Assembly (NCBI RefSeq): GCF_003590095.1
Contig: NC_039494.1
Location: forward strand, 2,046,001 to 2,110,000
Direction: 5' to 3'
From: Trichoplusia ni
Lineage: Eukaryota; Arthropoda; Insecta; Lepidoptera; Noctuidae
Length of the DNA stretch: 64,000 nt
Under the pieces are notes generated by a model, which did not search any database, was not told where the DNA came from, and was given only the letters and a program-made list of their open reading frames with translations. Positions 26,975 to 38,796 of this stretch are shown here, one piece after another. Numbering within the stretch: the stretch's first letter is position 1; each line of letters begins with the position of its first letter. The translations under genes were made by a program, and so were the position numbers.

Positions 26975-27065
26975 CTTTGAAGGCCCGAGGTGGCCGAGGT
27001 GTTCCAACATTTAATTTATGAGGGAACTTCTCATATAAAAGGGTTCGCCCGCGCAAATGTTAACG
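26975..27065 (+). mobile_element. tRNA-like repeat remnant
   Basis: GAGGTGGCCGAGGTGTTCC near 26985 resembles a Leu/Ser tRNA box A (TGGCCGAG), and GGGTTCGCCCGCGC near 27044 resembles box B. The spacing is compatible with a class II tRNA-derived SINE head. The arms do not fold into a tRNA. The ATATAAAAGGG in the middle could alternatively be read as a TATA box, but no gene follows. Confidence 0.35.
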
Positions 27066-28469
27066 GAATAAACTTTGACGAGTATTTTCATTTCTTATGC
27101 ATAGTACGCCACGGTTTTATTACTTGTAAATGGGTTTCTAAGTAGTATTGGGTGATTAAAATTAAATTTTAGTGTTAATGGGGTCATTTATTACTGTGCT
27201 GAGATGATTAATGTACTTCGAGTTTCAAGATGTTTATTTGCGTTGTGATCTGCGGAGATTGTGTAAGACCTGAATAATTTAATAACGCGCTGCTTCGTTG
27301 CAGTGGATACGTCATTATGATTTATTAAGAAATAGTTTAAAAGACTTACTAAATGTAATAATTAAGGACATAATTGTCAAACCCCAAAATTGGTAACAAG
27401 CACCTTAATAGACTACGACTAGCTACATAATAAAATCTCTTCATAAGACACTTAAAAACTTGCCAGTTCTTTAATTAAATTCAACTTTACAGTCACCACA
27501 AAGGTCCAATACTTTTATAATTACACACCAGCATTCCATGCATTTAAACGAAGCAATATTCGTATATTAATCATAAACGAGGCAGAAAGCCAGCTGCTAC
27601 TGCTACCCATAATATAAAGTGAAACAGATATGTATCAAAAATCCATTAAGAAAACCAAATAACAAGGGTGTAAATCAAGAAGTCCGGAGCGACGCCACAC
27701 CGGGAGCGGCGGCCATTGTGTGTTCCTTTTTTGAAAACCTATTTAAATAAATAGATACAAATGATTTTTTAATGCCAGTTGCTATTATTGAAAGACAATT
27801 CTGTTCGTTTTTTTAGAGTTTATGTTAGACGTTTGGTTAAGTAAATGTTATAGAAATATGAAAGCTTTTACTGAATAAAAAGTTTGATAAAAACATACTT
27901 ATTGCTATGCTATGCAAATATTGGATTAGTCAATTCTTTTTATGTGAATTTGTGATGTCAAGTTTTTATTTTAGAAAAAAAAATATGACAGATTTTTATA
28001 GTTTATGGATAACGTATAGTATGCAAAGATAATATTATGTCGCCATATTGTTTTAAGTAGTTCTTGACTAAGTAAGACTCTATTAACCATATAACTAGAC
28101 TTAATAACTTAGCGCATCCTCGTCTTGACTTTCCCGTCTCAAGCTCTAATCTTATAAATACTTCGTTCACGTGTAGTGAGGTGTCTTGTAATTTAATTCA
28201 CATGCTTCCTCGCAGAGTGCGAAAGAACAAGCTTCATTCATTAAATAGCTTGTATGGACACTAAGAACATTCTGGAAACTTTACACTGAAATTCTAGAGT
28301 AGTTCGTTGCTGTCGAATGGAATTAAAATACCTTTTAGTTTTAATATATAAAGACGTGCATGAAATATTCTAGGATTTTGAAGCTAAACAACACAGATTA
28401 CGTTGTAAAATGTTTTTATTTTTAATTTTGAACGTATTACTGGCACTTACTTAGATTCTCTTACTAAGT
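27066..28469. other. No gene seen; AT-rich DNA
   Basis: Nothing coding. A short CpG-bearing patch (about 27680-27725, GGGAGCGGCGGCCATTGTG) could be a promoter or a repeat edge; no exon follows it on the plus strand. Confidence 0.3.
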
Positions 28470-28872
28470 ACTTAGTACATACACGGTGATTTTTTAGTCG
28501 TCTTACAAAAGCAGCCCAGTTCATGTATCCGACGTAAAATATCCCTAGGCGCGATTATTATTTTTTTATCTTTAACTAAGATAATAAGTACGAAGAAAAT
28601 TAAACAAGAGAAATATGAAATATACTCTTAAAAATGATAAAAATGCCGCCGCCCGCGCCCCTCACCATTGTTACAAGGCTCGGACCGCCCCCGCAACAGA
28701 GCTGTGTTTCTAAAAAACTACGAATTGCATCATAATATTGAATAAAAATTGTATTTTTTTTTTCAAATCTCATAAATACCTATTTTTTTATCATGAAGGT
28801 GTTCTAGTCATTGGATACATGAACTGGGCTGCTTTCGTAAGACGACTAAAAAATCACGGTGTATTACTAAGT
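28470..28872. mobile_element. 403-bp MITE-like element with ~60-bp inverted ends
   Basis: The left end (28470-28530: ACTTAGTA, ATACACGGTGATTTTTTAG, TCGTCTTACAAAAGCAGC, CCAGTTCATGTATCC) is repeated in inverse orientation at the right end (about 28812-28872). Mismatches are few: A/G in TTACRAAAG, a G/C swap in the CACGGTG motif, and one inserted base. The interior (about 280 bp) has no ORF but holds a GC-rich island (GCCGCCGCCCGCGCCCC). Long terminal inverted repeats, small size and no coding sequence fit a nonautonomous DNA transposon. The target duplication is unclear, so no superfamily is assigned. Confidence 0.7.
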
Positions 28873-30639
28873 CCGATTACGGATGAGTTTAATAGAATAT
28901 TATGACAATGGAAGACATACATACAGTCTGTGGATACTCTATAGGTTATATACTTAAAGAGACAGTAACATTACTAAGTGTAAGCCAAAAAAATTAGAGG
29001 CTCAGCTCTTAGGCTCTCGAAATGATCCCACGGAGCAAACAAATATTTGTAAATAAATAAGGCTTTGTACATCCGACTCCCGTCGCGGCGTTATGCCCTT
29101 ACCATCACTTCTTAAAGTACAACTTTGCTTGCCGTGGGAGCGGGAAAGCGAATTACACATTGTAGAGCGCCATCTCACTTCAACAACTGCAACAGTCTCA
29201 CTTTGAGAGTTGATGGTACGGGGTGAGTATTCTTCAGAACAACACACGACAACCTGATTTACATTCAGCCATTATTTTTATCAAAGCGGAATAAGCACAT
29301 GCTATTCAATGGCGGATACAGCTTATTATCAGGAGTATCTCATTCATCGTCGTTAGGATTGTTCGACGTGCTCATCGAAGAAAAGAATTATATTTCAAGA
29401 CGCTTACTGAAACTCTCAATACAAAACCGCTGTAGTGAAAGAGAGATGGCACGATACACAGTGATGTGTGCTTTCTCGCTCCCACTAAAGCAGCATCTTG
29501 CTCTATGAGCTTGCAATAGTCACAGGTTCTTTTTCTTTAATGATGTCTATCGAGTTCAGACGCTTATTACGACTGCAGACTCCTTGCTACTGATCCATTG
29601 ATACGAATCGTTCTAATGACGAACATTTTTAACTTTAGATTTTTGTCGGTTTTATCGTCTTGCTGCTCCAATGAGTCTTGGTGATAGTTATCTTAATGGA
29701 ATAATATTTACTTTGTTAATACTTCACTTCACTTTAGTGATATTTAGGTTGATTTTAGCCTGTCTTGACATCGCATTGTTTCAGATGCATTCGATATGGG
29801 CAACAATGTGAATAATGGATTAAGAAACGTTCCTTTTCTCTCCATTATTTTTTTAAGTGCTTAAAAATACCGAAATTTACTTATCAACCACACCTTGCAA
29901 AAGCGTTCCAAAAATACAGAAAACAAGAATTATTACACAATCCTGCATTCAGTTTGTATCTAATTGCCTTATTCTTCCTGCTTATGACAGGGAATGCAGT
30001 AAATCTTAAGGAGAACGCCTTACCTATATTATATTTATGACTGTGATCGTTAGACCGGCAAAATGCTCGAAAGAAAACAACAAAAGAAATATACTTCACT
30101 GTTTTATGCCAGTCTCATAATAAAATATGTAAACAAGTCGGTATACTGAAAATAAATGATTATTTCGAAGGTTTTTTACTGAATTGCCCGAATTTGTATA
30201 ACAATACCTCGTAACCACAAAGGATTTTTCGTTGTTGACATTTGTCTATGTACTTATTCACTATTGTTGGTACCTATAAACCTTTTCCTTAATTATTTAG
30301 ATGCTATATCATTATTATTTTGTGTCATGGCACAAATCATTACTAAGAGGGAAGTTAATTTAGGTACGACGATTGAATACGGGGTTGCAATTATCAAAAT
30401 GATTTTTTTAAAGCGTTGTCAAGAATGAAGAAAAAAATATATATAACAGACCTTAACCTTAATAAAAAAGAAAAGAAAACAAAAGACAACAAGCGAATAA
30501 AAAACTGAATATGGAAGATCATCTTATTTTAGAAGCTTGAAACAAAAAAACTAGCTAACATTTGCGTCATGAACTGTGAACAGAATAAACACGAAACAAA
30601 AATAACTATCCCGTCAGTCCTGATAGAATAGTTAAAGCC
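28873..30639. other. No gene seen
   Basis: Open frames at 29002-29247 (-) and 29299-29508 (+) are short, have no domain signature and are not supported by neighbouring splice-compatible exons. Confidence 0.3.
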
Positions 30640-30805
30640 AGTTGAACCCAGTGGTTTTACCCGCGTAATTCCCGTTCCCGGGGCTTTATTGGGATAAAAA
30701 CCTATGTACTATTCCCGATAATACAATGTGTTTGCCAAATTTCATACAGATCCACTCAACCTTTCTCGTGTGAATGAAACAAATATCCATCCATCCAAAC
30801 TCTTG
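30640..30805 (+). mobile_element. RTE-like LINE 3' end fragment
   Basis: The run CCCGCGTAATTCCCG, GGGATAAAAACCTATGTAC, then TTTGCCAAATTTCATACAGATCC, and ending in CATCCATCCAAACTCT follows the layout of the untranslated 3' end of RTE-clade LINEs common in Lepidoptera ('GGGATAAAAACTATCCTATGT…CAAATTTCATCAAAATC'). It is truncated, with no reverse transcriptase coding region adjacent. Confidence 0.55.
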
Positions 30806-33111
30806 AATAATGATTTAAGGTAGTTTAAGCAACCATTATCAGATAGGAAGTGACTCCAGCGTTCACAAAAATAAGACGTAGGTAACAGTAATGATATTTC
30901 TAAATTTTACTCGAGTAAACGGAAAAGGGAAAGGACAACAACTTCGCAAAGAATGCTAGTCTTTTGGACCATTAAAATAAAATCTTAAAGTCTACTTGTA
31001 CCAATGTCACCTGAAGTTCATCAGAACGTAGAATCTTTTCTTTAGATATCGCATCCTTTTTGACTAATGACATCCATCCACATAGCTAAGTATATCCAGT
31101 TTATAAGCATCTTAGCGACATCTTGTATCAAAATATATGCCAGCTACATACCTAGTCATAGTATAAGGAGCCCGAGGAAGTTTCCTTCCGCCTCGCTTCT
31201 ATAAGGCAAGCGAAAGTACGTACAAAACTTACCTAGATACAACACCAACTTCCCGATAAAGTTCCGTATCTAATCCAAAGTCTGTTATTTTGTATTTATC
31301 TATAATATGAGCTATTTCATCTTAAGAATTTTAGATTAGTTATTTTTTATGTGGATAGACTTGTAATGGTTTAATGTTATAAAATCTATGAAGTGTGTAA
31401 AATAATAAGAAACCATAATAGTGTGGTTGGCGATTACAAACGAAACAATTTTTTTTAAACTTTTTCAAGCACTTTTGAAACATTAATAGTAATTAAGAAG
31501 AACTGCCAAGAAACGTATACTGAGGATCTTCATCCTTCTTAACGCTTTCATCCTTAAATACTCTTTGCGAAATGATCTCTAACTCACATACAGCACTTGG
31601 CAACAGTGGGTGATGCATCCGAGGCAAATGTATGCCTATGCCACTGCAACGTAAATTGTGCGCGATGCGTTCTACGTCATTACCTAGGTAATGATGTCTG
31701 TGGAGGTCTATGGAGGTGTAGTCTGTTTTGTAAAGCATTTTTAAAGGAGTAATTGCCCTGATGATGAGACGATGTTCCTGTTGCCAGATGTCCTAGACCT
31801 TTTGCTTCTTAACGTGTTTTCCTACTTATTTGCACGGTTTTAAGACCGAGAGCATCTTCTATAGATTTTAAAATCTTTAGCGAGTATACCTAAGTTTGTC
31901 TGCTTATTTTCAGGTACTTTCGTAACATAAGGAGTTAGACTAATTCGTAATGGGTAATCAGCGCAAAAATGGGGAATAGGGGAGATTCGAGCTAATACTG
32001 TCATTAGCAAACTTAAGTCTTAGAGGGTTATTTCCACAATTAGTAAAAAAAACGTATCAGAATTTTCCCTGAATATTTTAGTTTAAAGAAAATAGTTTTC
32101 TAGTTTATAGAAAAAAAATGTTGAGTTTAGAAGAGTCTGTAAATAGATCGTCTGTTATTTCTGAATTTCTTGCAACCTATTAGTAATTTTACAAGTTTTA
32201 ACTGAATCACGCTGCTTTGGTTTCCAGAAAACAATCAATGTATAAATATTTTTAAGAAATGATTCGTAATACTATAATTTGAGTTGTAGTGAAAATGTCT
32301 ACCTTTTCATGAGACGCCGCTCTTTAACAATCAGACGTAACCAACAAACAGCCTCTGTAATAAATTTCGGTTTCACCTTTTTGGTACAAAAACCCTAAAA
32401 ACGACTAAAAATATCAACTTGAGATAAGAAATAATGTATAATTACAAAAGAGCAACAATTACCACACATAGAAACTATCACTCACATTCACAGAACATAA
32501 TCGCCAAGTGTTCTGCAAATTGTACCCTTTTTAACCCCAAACTGAATGTTCATGTTTCAGTTAGCTTATCTCTACGTTATCCACCCGTCTACTTCTTACA
32601 GTACAGACATTCTTTTACACTATCGGGCGTATCGCGTGCAAATTGCTATGCTATTTGCTTTTATGTGGACAAAAACAGGCGCGAACAGGCAAAAATCGCA
32701 AGTAAAAAGGCCTACTTCCTAACTTCCTGCACTAAAACGAGGCGGTGATTCTCTCACGCGATAAAAACTACTGCAGGGTTTGAGGAACATACATTCTAAA
32801 AGTATTGGTGACTTGCATGCAGTGTGGGTTAAACCTGGATTCCTTTTCCCTTTGAAATTAGGAATCTGAGTAGGTCCTACAAGAAGCAGTAACAAGTAAT
32901 TTAAAAATCGAAAAAGATAATTGTATATGTGGGATATGACACAATTAACCTGAGATAATAAAAATATATGCTGAAATACATATTTACATTTCGAAATATT
33001 AAAAAGTCAAAACAAAACACAAAGAGGGACATTACTTTAGCTACAGCCTCTCTAAGTAGGTGCGGTTAGCTCGTTAAGCTCTTTCTTTAAATTAACCACA
33101 ATGTTCACCCT
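30806..33111. other. No supported gene; one unrecognised ORF
   Basis: An 81-codon minus-strand frame at 31493-31738 begins with ATG (MLYKTDYTSIDLHRHHYLGN…) and has a protein-like mixture of residues, but it has no recognisable domain and no convincing flanking exons. A 104-codon plus frame at 32434-32748 looks random. I see nothing else. Confidence 0.3.
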
Positions 33112-33283
33112 TTAACACTATAAAGACCGGCATTCGTATGCTACCTAAAAAGACCAGCGACGTCATTTTGAAGCTGAGATGACCCTAGCGTTGATATGAA
33201 ATTATTATTATTATTAATACAGAAAAACAATAGCTGCTATTCACTAATTTTAATTTATATTATATTATATTAATTAGTTTTAA

Positions 33284-33664
33284 TCAGAATAGCATTTGGA
33301 GCAAATTATAGATTTTTTTGATGTTCTGCTCGTAACTCGCAAACAAGTTGCAGTATGAAATTATGACGTGAAATATTGCTGTAATTTTTCTATAAACAAC
33401 ATATGAATTTATAACAGCTATGTCTAAAACATTATAAAATACGTGCAAAGGCCATCTACGAGTACCAGCTCTAACTGAGTATTTCCTTGCCATTTGATCT
33501 AAAATATCCACACCAAATTTTGTTGAATTATAAAATTCAACAGTTACAGGAATTTTTTTTTCGCCCATGCCAATTTGTACACTCGGGTGTAGAGAATTAC
33601 TAAGAATTATGACATTTTTGTTTGGTTTCCCCTGATAAACTTTCAAGGAAGGTATCACTTGCAA
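33284..33664 (-). pseudogene. piggyBac transposase, C-terminal fragment
   Basis: This frame carries the conserved end of the DDE_Tnp_1_7 (piggyBac) domain: VTVEFYNSTKFGVDILDQM, then a YSVRAGTRRWPLHVFYNVLD stretch and an AVINSYVVY segment. The Asp in GVDILDQM is the late conserved acidic residue of the family. The usual Cys-rich C-terminal zinc-binding tail is missing; after YRKI the sequence is unrelated, probably from a frameshift. About 350 residues of the middle are gone, so no active enzyme can be made. Confidence 0.85.
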
Positions 33665-33704
33665 TCAAAATATCATCAATAACAGGATGTTCCGATTGCC
33701 GTGA

Positions 33705-34004
33705 TCAAAAAGATCCACCACGCATACCTCGACTTCCTCTACGCCTGCTTCTCGATCGGATACCACGCTGGCTAGGAACCACTATAGACGGTGTTTCTAA
33801 TTCAAAATCTTCGCTCGAATCTGAGCTGACCCTCAGCAATGCGTCGTTGGTTGCCGGTATATAATCCGTGTCTGCCGTATCAATCAATTCAATGGCAATG
33901 ACACTATCTTCTCCGCCCGATTCAGACTCCGAATACGGTAGATTTCGAAGAGTTTGCAATTGTTTTTCTATTTCTGACTCAGACATATTTCTACGCGCAC
34001 TCAT
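33705..34004 (-). pseudogene. piggyBac transposase, N-terminal fragment
   Basis: A 99-residue frame starts at an ATG 34004-34002 (MSARRNMSESEIEKQL…) and is rich in Ser, Glu and Asp. It contains a DSSEDFE acidic patch and a basic RSRSRRRGSRG segment, typical of the poorly conserved N-terminus of piggyBac transposases. It stops just before the deletion junction at about 33665-33705. The catalytic Asp-rich core is absent. Confidence 0.65.
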
Positions 34005-34547
34005 ATTTATTTTATCCTAAATGAACCCAATATTTATAAACAATACAAGTTTATGCAGTTTACACACCACTAAGAGTTTCAACACTGATTGAAAAATAAG
34101 AAAGCATAACTAAATAAAGCGGTGTGTAATGTAAAAAAATATTTCTAAGTAGGTAGGGGGTAGGTAGGGGTACTTAGAAATGTTTGTTTTCGATAAGGTC
34201 GATTGTATCGATTGAGTTTTTTACAATGCGTCATTTTGACGACTGTGGTCTTTATAGATATGACTCATTGTATTTCGAAAACTACTTAAGATAACAGCCT
34301 TTAATTTAAATGGAGGCTATAAAACTGCAAAATATTAAAAGTCAAAGAGTGTCATGTTTGAATAAAGCATAACTTTCAAAATATGAGCACTTTACTTGAC
34401 AGAATCGTCAATTTGACGACGGCGGTCTTTCTAGTGTTAAAGCCGTGTGGTCAATTACATTATTTAGAACAGGCTCATACAAATATTTCTAAAGCTTTTT
34501 ATTAATCAATCTTAATGAAATGGTTCATACTTATTTCTTGGTACGTG

Positions 34548-34730
34548 CAAGAAAATGTAAGAACCTTTTTTTCGGATGGGAAATCATCATATGACTCCTC
34601 CCACTTTGGTTCAAGTGACAGACTTTTACTGACTTGGACACTCCCATGTTCCTTCCTTTCCTAATGTGTACCCAGGACGCGGTAACCCTTGTAGGCGATT
34701 CTCCCGGCCCGACATGCACAGGGCTAAAGT
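34548..34730 (+). repeat. Moth dispersed repeat fragment
   Basis: The sequence TTTTTTCGGATGGGAAATC, ATCATATGACTCCTCCCAC, GACAGACTTTTACTGAC, CACTCCCATGTTCCT and CCCAGGACGCGGTAACCC follows, in order, phrases of a very common repeat of moth genomes, especially noctuids, as I recall it. It lies just outside the piggyBac element. It is noncoding and diverged; the repeat class is not known to me. Confidence 0.55.
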
Positions 34731-37700
34731 GTAAGACCTAGATCAAATTGTCTAAGAGATAAATAAAAAACCATCACTATTGTAAAATGAAAAAATCCTT
34801 TAATTTTTTAAATATGTTAAAACAACTTAACAAACCCTCCTCTGCATCTAAACGGTGGAAGTAAAATACCACGACAATATATTTCGAAACAAACATACGG
34901 ATGGAGTTCCAACGTCCCCAGTTTTCAGCGGCTAAAATTAATATGAAAGTTTCGCCTTCACGGGACAGAAGTGTGGATGAACACACTTGTAAATTATCAC
35001 GTCATTTAAGCGAGACTCGGCGGTGCAATTTCATGGTCGAACGAACTACGCGCCGGTCCCAGAGTGGGACTCGCAAACGCTTCCGACATTAAACGACCCC
35101 TGAATGTAATCATGCAGAAAGTTACCAAAATTCTTGGCAGGATTTGATGAAAATAATAGGCAATGATGGACGGGATGCATACCAGTACAATTTACACTAC
35201 ATACATCTTTGTTCAAGCAACATTATCCATACAAAGCGAAATTATTTGACCGGATTTTTTTTCAAGCACAAGGACAAAAATTGTATTATATTTACGATTT
35301 TCGAAGTTCTTTACGAAAAAACGCGTGCTTACGATTTTTTATGGAATGCGATTGACGGGTCCCGATGGTAATTGATCACGGGCTTTGGACTTCCGTAACG
35401 ACAAAAGAATCGGTGGTGCATTACCGACCCCTAATGTAAAAGGTCCAGAATATGAATCAGTGCGTATTTGGGCAGTGGCAAAAGAATCTTTTGAGCTCTT
35501 TATTGAAGTAAAAAAATGTACTCCACCTAGGTAATATAAGAAAAAAAAAAGGTTATTCCACTACGTCTATTGGGAAAGGAATGAAGTCAAAGTATTTTTT
35601 TCACAAATAATAGCAGTCCTATGCTATATACCTATGGAAAACTGAATTACGGCTGCGTAAAACATCTGCAAAAAAGTGTCATTTTAATTCAAAATATTCG
35701 TAGTTTCTGACGAGATCTGGGCTTATGTAATCAGTTAATGGATATCACCAGCTTGCCATTAAAAATCAAAGTAAATTCTTCGTAGCGCTTTAAAGGATTA
35801 TTTCAAGAGTATTCCGAACATTAACTGATACTAAAAATAGAATTACAATGGCTTTGAGTTACTAAAAGATATTACGATAAGTGGATGTCGTGAACTAATG
35901 TATTAAAATGTATGTAATTTAGGTAATTGTGAAATACAGATCAAGGAATCTTAATCAATCGTTAACTTATATTGAGTAGCGAGGCAGAACCAGGTGGTTT
36001 TCATCACTGTCCAGAGGGTAAAACGTTTGATACGTCCATCGATATAATGTTGAAATGAACACTCATTGAAACACAATATTTTTAATCCGATTCGATCGGA
36101 TAAAGATCGGAAATAAAATCGAAATAACAAAACACGATTAAATCCTTTTATATCCTTGTGTTTTTATATTTAGGAACAATGTGGTTCTTTTTTTGTGTTC
36201 CATCACTTATCAAACTCAAATACAAAATATTCTCAAAGGACGTTTTATGGCCACTTTACTTTATAGCAAAGATATTGTAGAGCAACATCAAAACAAAAAT
36301 TAAAGTAAAACGATCAAACAATGTTGAACAAAGTTTGTCGATGCTATTTAATACGGCCAGTGTTTCGTACATTTACAAAGTTTGTAAGGAAGCTCTTTAA
36401 TCAGGGCAGAAATTAGCCAGCAACTCCGAACTGTAAAATCCGGCGGCATAATAAAGTCCGACCGCGGCCACGACGGCAAAACTGGTTTTGTTCTATGAAA
36501 ATGTCTGATCTCGGTACCGTCGTAACTCCCACCTATTGTGCTCGACTCTTTGTCTATAAAAAAGTTTTTTTTTATTCCAAAGATGAAAGTATGGCCATTT
36601 ATAGGATACTCCACATTTAAGTAAAAGCCTGCAGCTGCCAGCACGAAATTTGTAAATCAAATTAAGTAAACGCGATCATCCGTACATATCTACGTCTTTT
36701 TGTGATTCGTTGTGCAGCTTTCTCATTGTATCTGTTTAAACGTGTTTTATTCTTATGTAGGTAGTTTGTATTTAAATTACAGAATACGTAAATAAGTATG
36801 TAACCCTTTACTTACCCTTGGGTCTGTCTATAGTTGTAACAAGTTCAATCTCAACATTAAAATGTCTCCTGTCTCTTATATGCCCAACTAGTCAGCCAAT
36901 AGTTTCCTAGATAAAAACAAATGCTATCTAAATAATTTTGAACCATAATAAATGCATCACGTGAACTACTATCTCAAAAGCATCTTTAAAACGGGGTTTT
37001 GACAACTATCTCCACACATTCGTTCCCCACAGGTAAGTCACCTAAATTTCGCACAATCAATGTCATATCTGTCCCTTGGCATTTACCAGATCTCCCTCTT
37101 AGGGTGTTCGAGACGGACGTCCCCAGAGAGAAATGGGGTTAACATCGTTGAACGTAATTTCTGAAGAGGGTCATCAGGAAGATATAATGCCATTTCTGTA
37201 CCCTTGATGTCTTTTTAAGTGCGGACCCACTTAACCCTAACTCGGGGCGGAGTTTTCTGCTATTCGTTGTCAACTCGGAAAAACTAATGGAATTCACAAA
37301 GCTTTAATATTTTCAATTGTTGGTAATATTTCAATTGGTGTTTTGTTTCTTTTGTTTTCTTGTAGAGACTGAAGTAGGTAAACAATTTGTGAACTAAAAA
37401 ATTTACATATAGTATCTGAGAATAATACTCACCAATGACAATGTTATAATTATAAAACTTTAATACTTCTATTGTAAAATCAGACTAAAAGCTACTTACT
37501 TACCTTGCTCACTTTCTTTCGCCTACAACTAGGTCGACAGTAACTTTTCTTTAATGGGTTACTCGAGACAAGAACCAGGCAGATACCAGCTCTGCTTAGT
37601 ATCTACATTAATTAGTATTTTATTGTAAAGTACTTTTTCATATTTATAAATGAAATTCTAGCCGGCAACGTCAGAGGCGCTTTGAAATACGTACGTACGC

Positions 37701-37784
37701 TTTTCTATATCTATATTAATCCAACAGTATTAAACTCAAACTAGCTATTTATTTACTAACGGTTAATTAACGGACATGCGTTCG
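34731..37784. other. No gene seen
   Basis: AT-rich. Minus-strand open frames at 34777-34986 and 36348-36644 and plus frames at 34901-35092 and 35144-35371 show no domains. A GC-richer tract at 37080-37260 is unexplained. Confidence 0.35.
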
Positions 37785-37880
37785 AATTGCGGCCCCAGCA
37801 CCGCAAATTTCATGATTAAGGACTCCGTTTGGATCTGAAACTAGCCAGGGGGTCCCGATAAAAAAGCATGAGAATATCAT
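37785..37880 (+). repeat. Repeat with hammerhead-like core (copy 2)
   Basis: CATGATTAAGGACTCCGTTT, then GGATCTGAAACTAGCCAGG, aligns base by base with the hammerhead-like core of copy 1 at 21.64 kb. Here the helix strands have mutated (GGACTC against GGATCT) and the GTC triplet is GCC, so it could not cleave. A shared ATAAA follows both copies at similar distance, so they belong to one dispersed repeat family. Confidence 0.45.
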
Positions 37881-38639
37881 TATTATATAAACAATACTGA
37901 ATCCACCTCTCAAAAGTTATGTTTAGATAATTTATCAACAAATTAATTTAAGTTTCCTCTCTTTTTCTTTGAAGTACTTCCAAAAAGAAAATATTACTTC
38001 GTCTCTCAGTATTATTACAGAGGGGCAGTAACCTAAGCATTCCCAGAAGTACGCTTTAAATAAATTAATTGCGCGTCATCAAAAAGCTGGGCAAACTCAG
38101 ACGAAATAAAAGTTTGAAGGACCATAACTAATTAAATCTTACTGCTTATGAATTTCCTTTAAACTTTTCCAGGTCCCGTGAAGAAAACATGTTTTAACAT
38201 GTTTTTCAATATAGGTACCTATGTACTACGTATACAGTGAGCATTACTCATTACATTAATATCAGCTTTCTAATTCACATAATTCGTTACAGATCTGATT
38301 CGTTTCCACATTAGCTAAGGCCTTCTTTACCCTGAGAAAAAAAAACGGACAAAAAACTACAAAAACAATATTACTTATATTTTACGGCGAGCATCGTATA
38401 TATATCTAACAAGAAGTCTAAATTAGTACCTAAGTCAATTTTTAATGAAATATAATATACTTCAGTAATGAGCGTCTGTTTATAAATAAATATTACGTAC
38501 CTATAGAAAATAAGAAATTAAGAAGCACAACTATACGCTCAAACGATAAATTGTAAATTATGAGGTTGAAATCGATGCATTAAATTAGTAACATTTGGCG
38601 CATCCTTACCCAACGGAAACCGTGGTGTTGCCATAATAA

Positions 38640-38796
38640 AAGCACGCGTCGAATTTGACTTGACAGTTCGTCGCGTCCTAACAGCTGTTTTACCAATTGC
38701 CTCGAAAAAGCACGATTTTAAAATCGGTTGAGCTGTATGCACGTGTTGGAGAGTTATTTTGAAAAAAGTATAGTTCATGTTTAATAAGTGATTAAA
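38640..38796 (+). promoter_or_regulatory. Likely promoter / 5' UTR of the central gene
   Basis: This is the 157 bp immediately upstream of the start codon. It contains a CpG-bearing start (ACGCGTCGAATTTGAC), a CAGCTG E-box (about 38680), a GCACGTG E-box (about 38738), and a favourable AAAATGG start context at 38797. I see no TATA box at the expected distance. The exact transcription start cannot be fixed from sequence alone. Confidence 0.4.

Larger units (their letters stand above)
33112..34440 (-). mobile_element. piggyBac-type transposon, internally deleted
   Basis: TTAA target-site duplications (33112-33115 and 34437-34440) flank inverted ends CACTATAAAGACCGGC (left) and, read inversely, CACTAGAAAGACCGCC (right). 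This is the standard piggyBac layout. Inside, on the minus strand, are a transposase N-terminal piece (34004-33705) and a C-terminal piece (33664-33284). At about 1.3 kb against the usual 2.5-3 kb, it is a nonautonomous deletion derivative. The right end contains a second, inner terminal-repeat-like motif (about 34224-34258: CTATAAAGACC plus GTCGTCAAAATGACGC when inverted). I infer mobilisation only in trans by a relative. Confidence 0.85.

Noticed and set aside
27032..27060. ATATAAAAGGG as a TATA box with downstream gene
   Set aside because: It falls inside a tRNA-like repeat remnant and no coding sequence follows.
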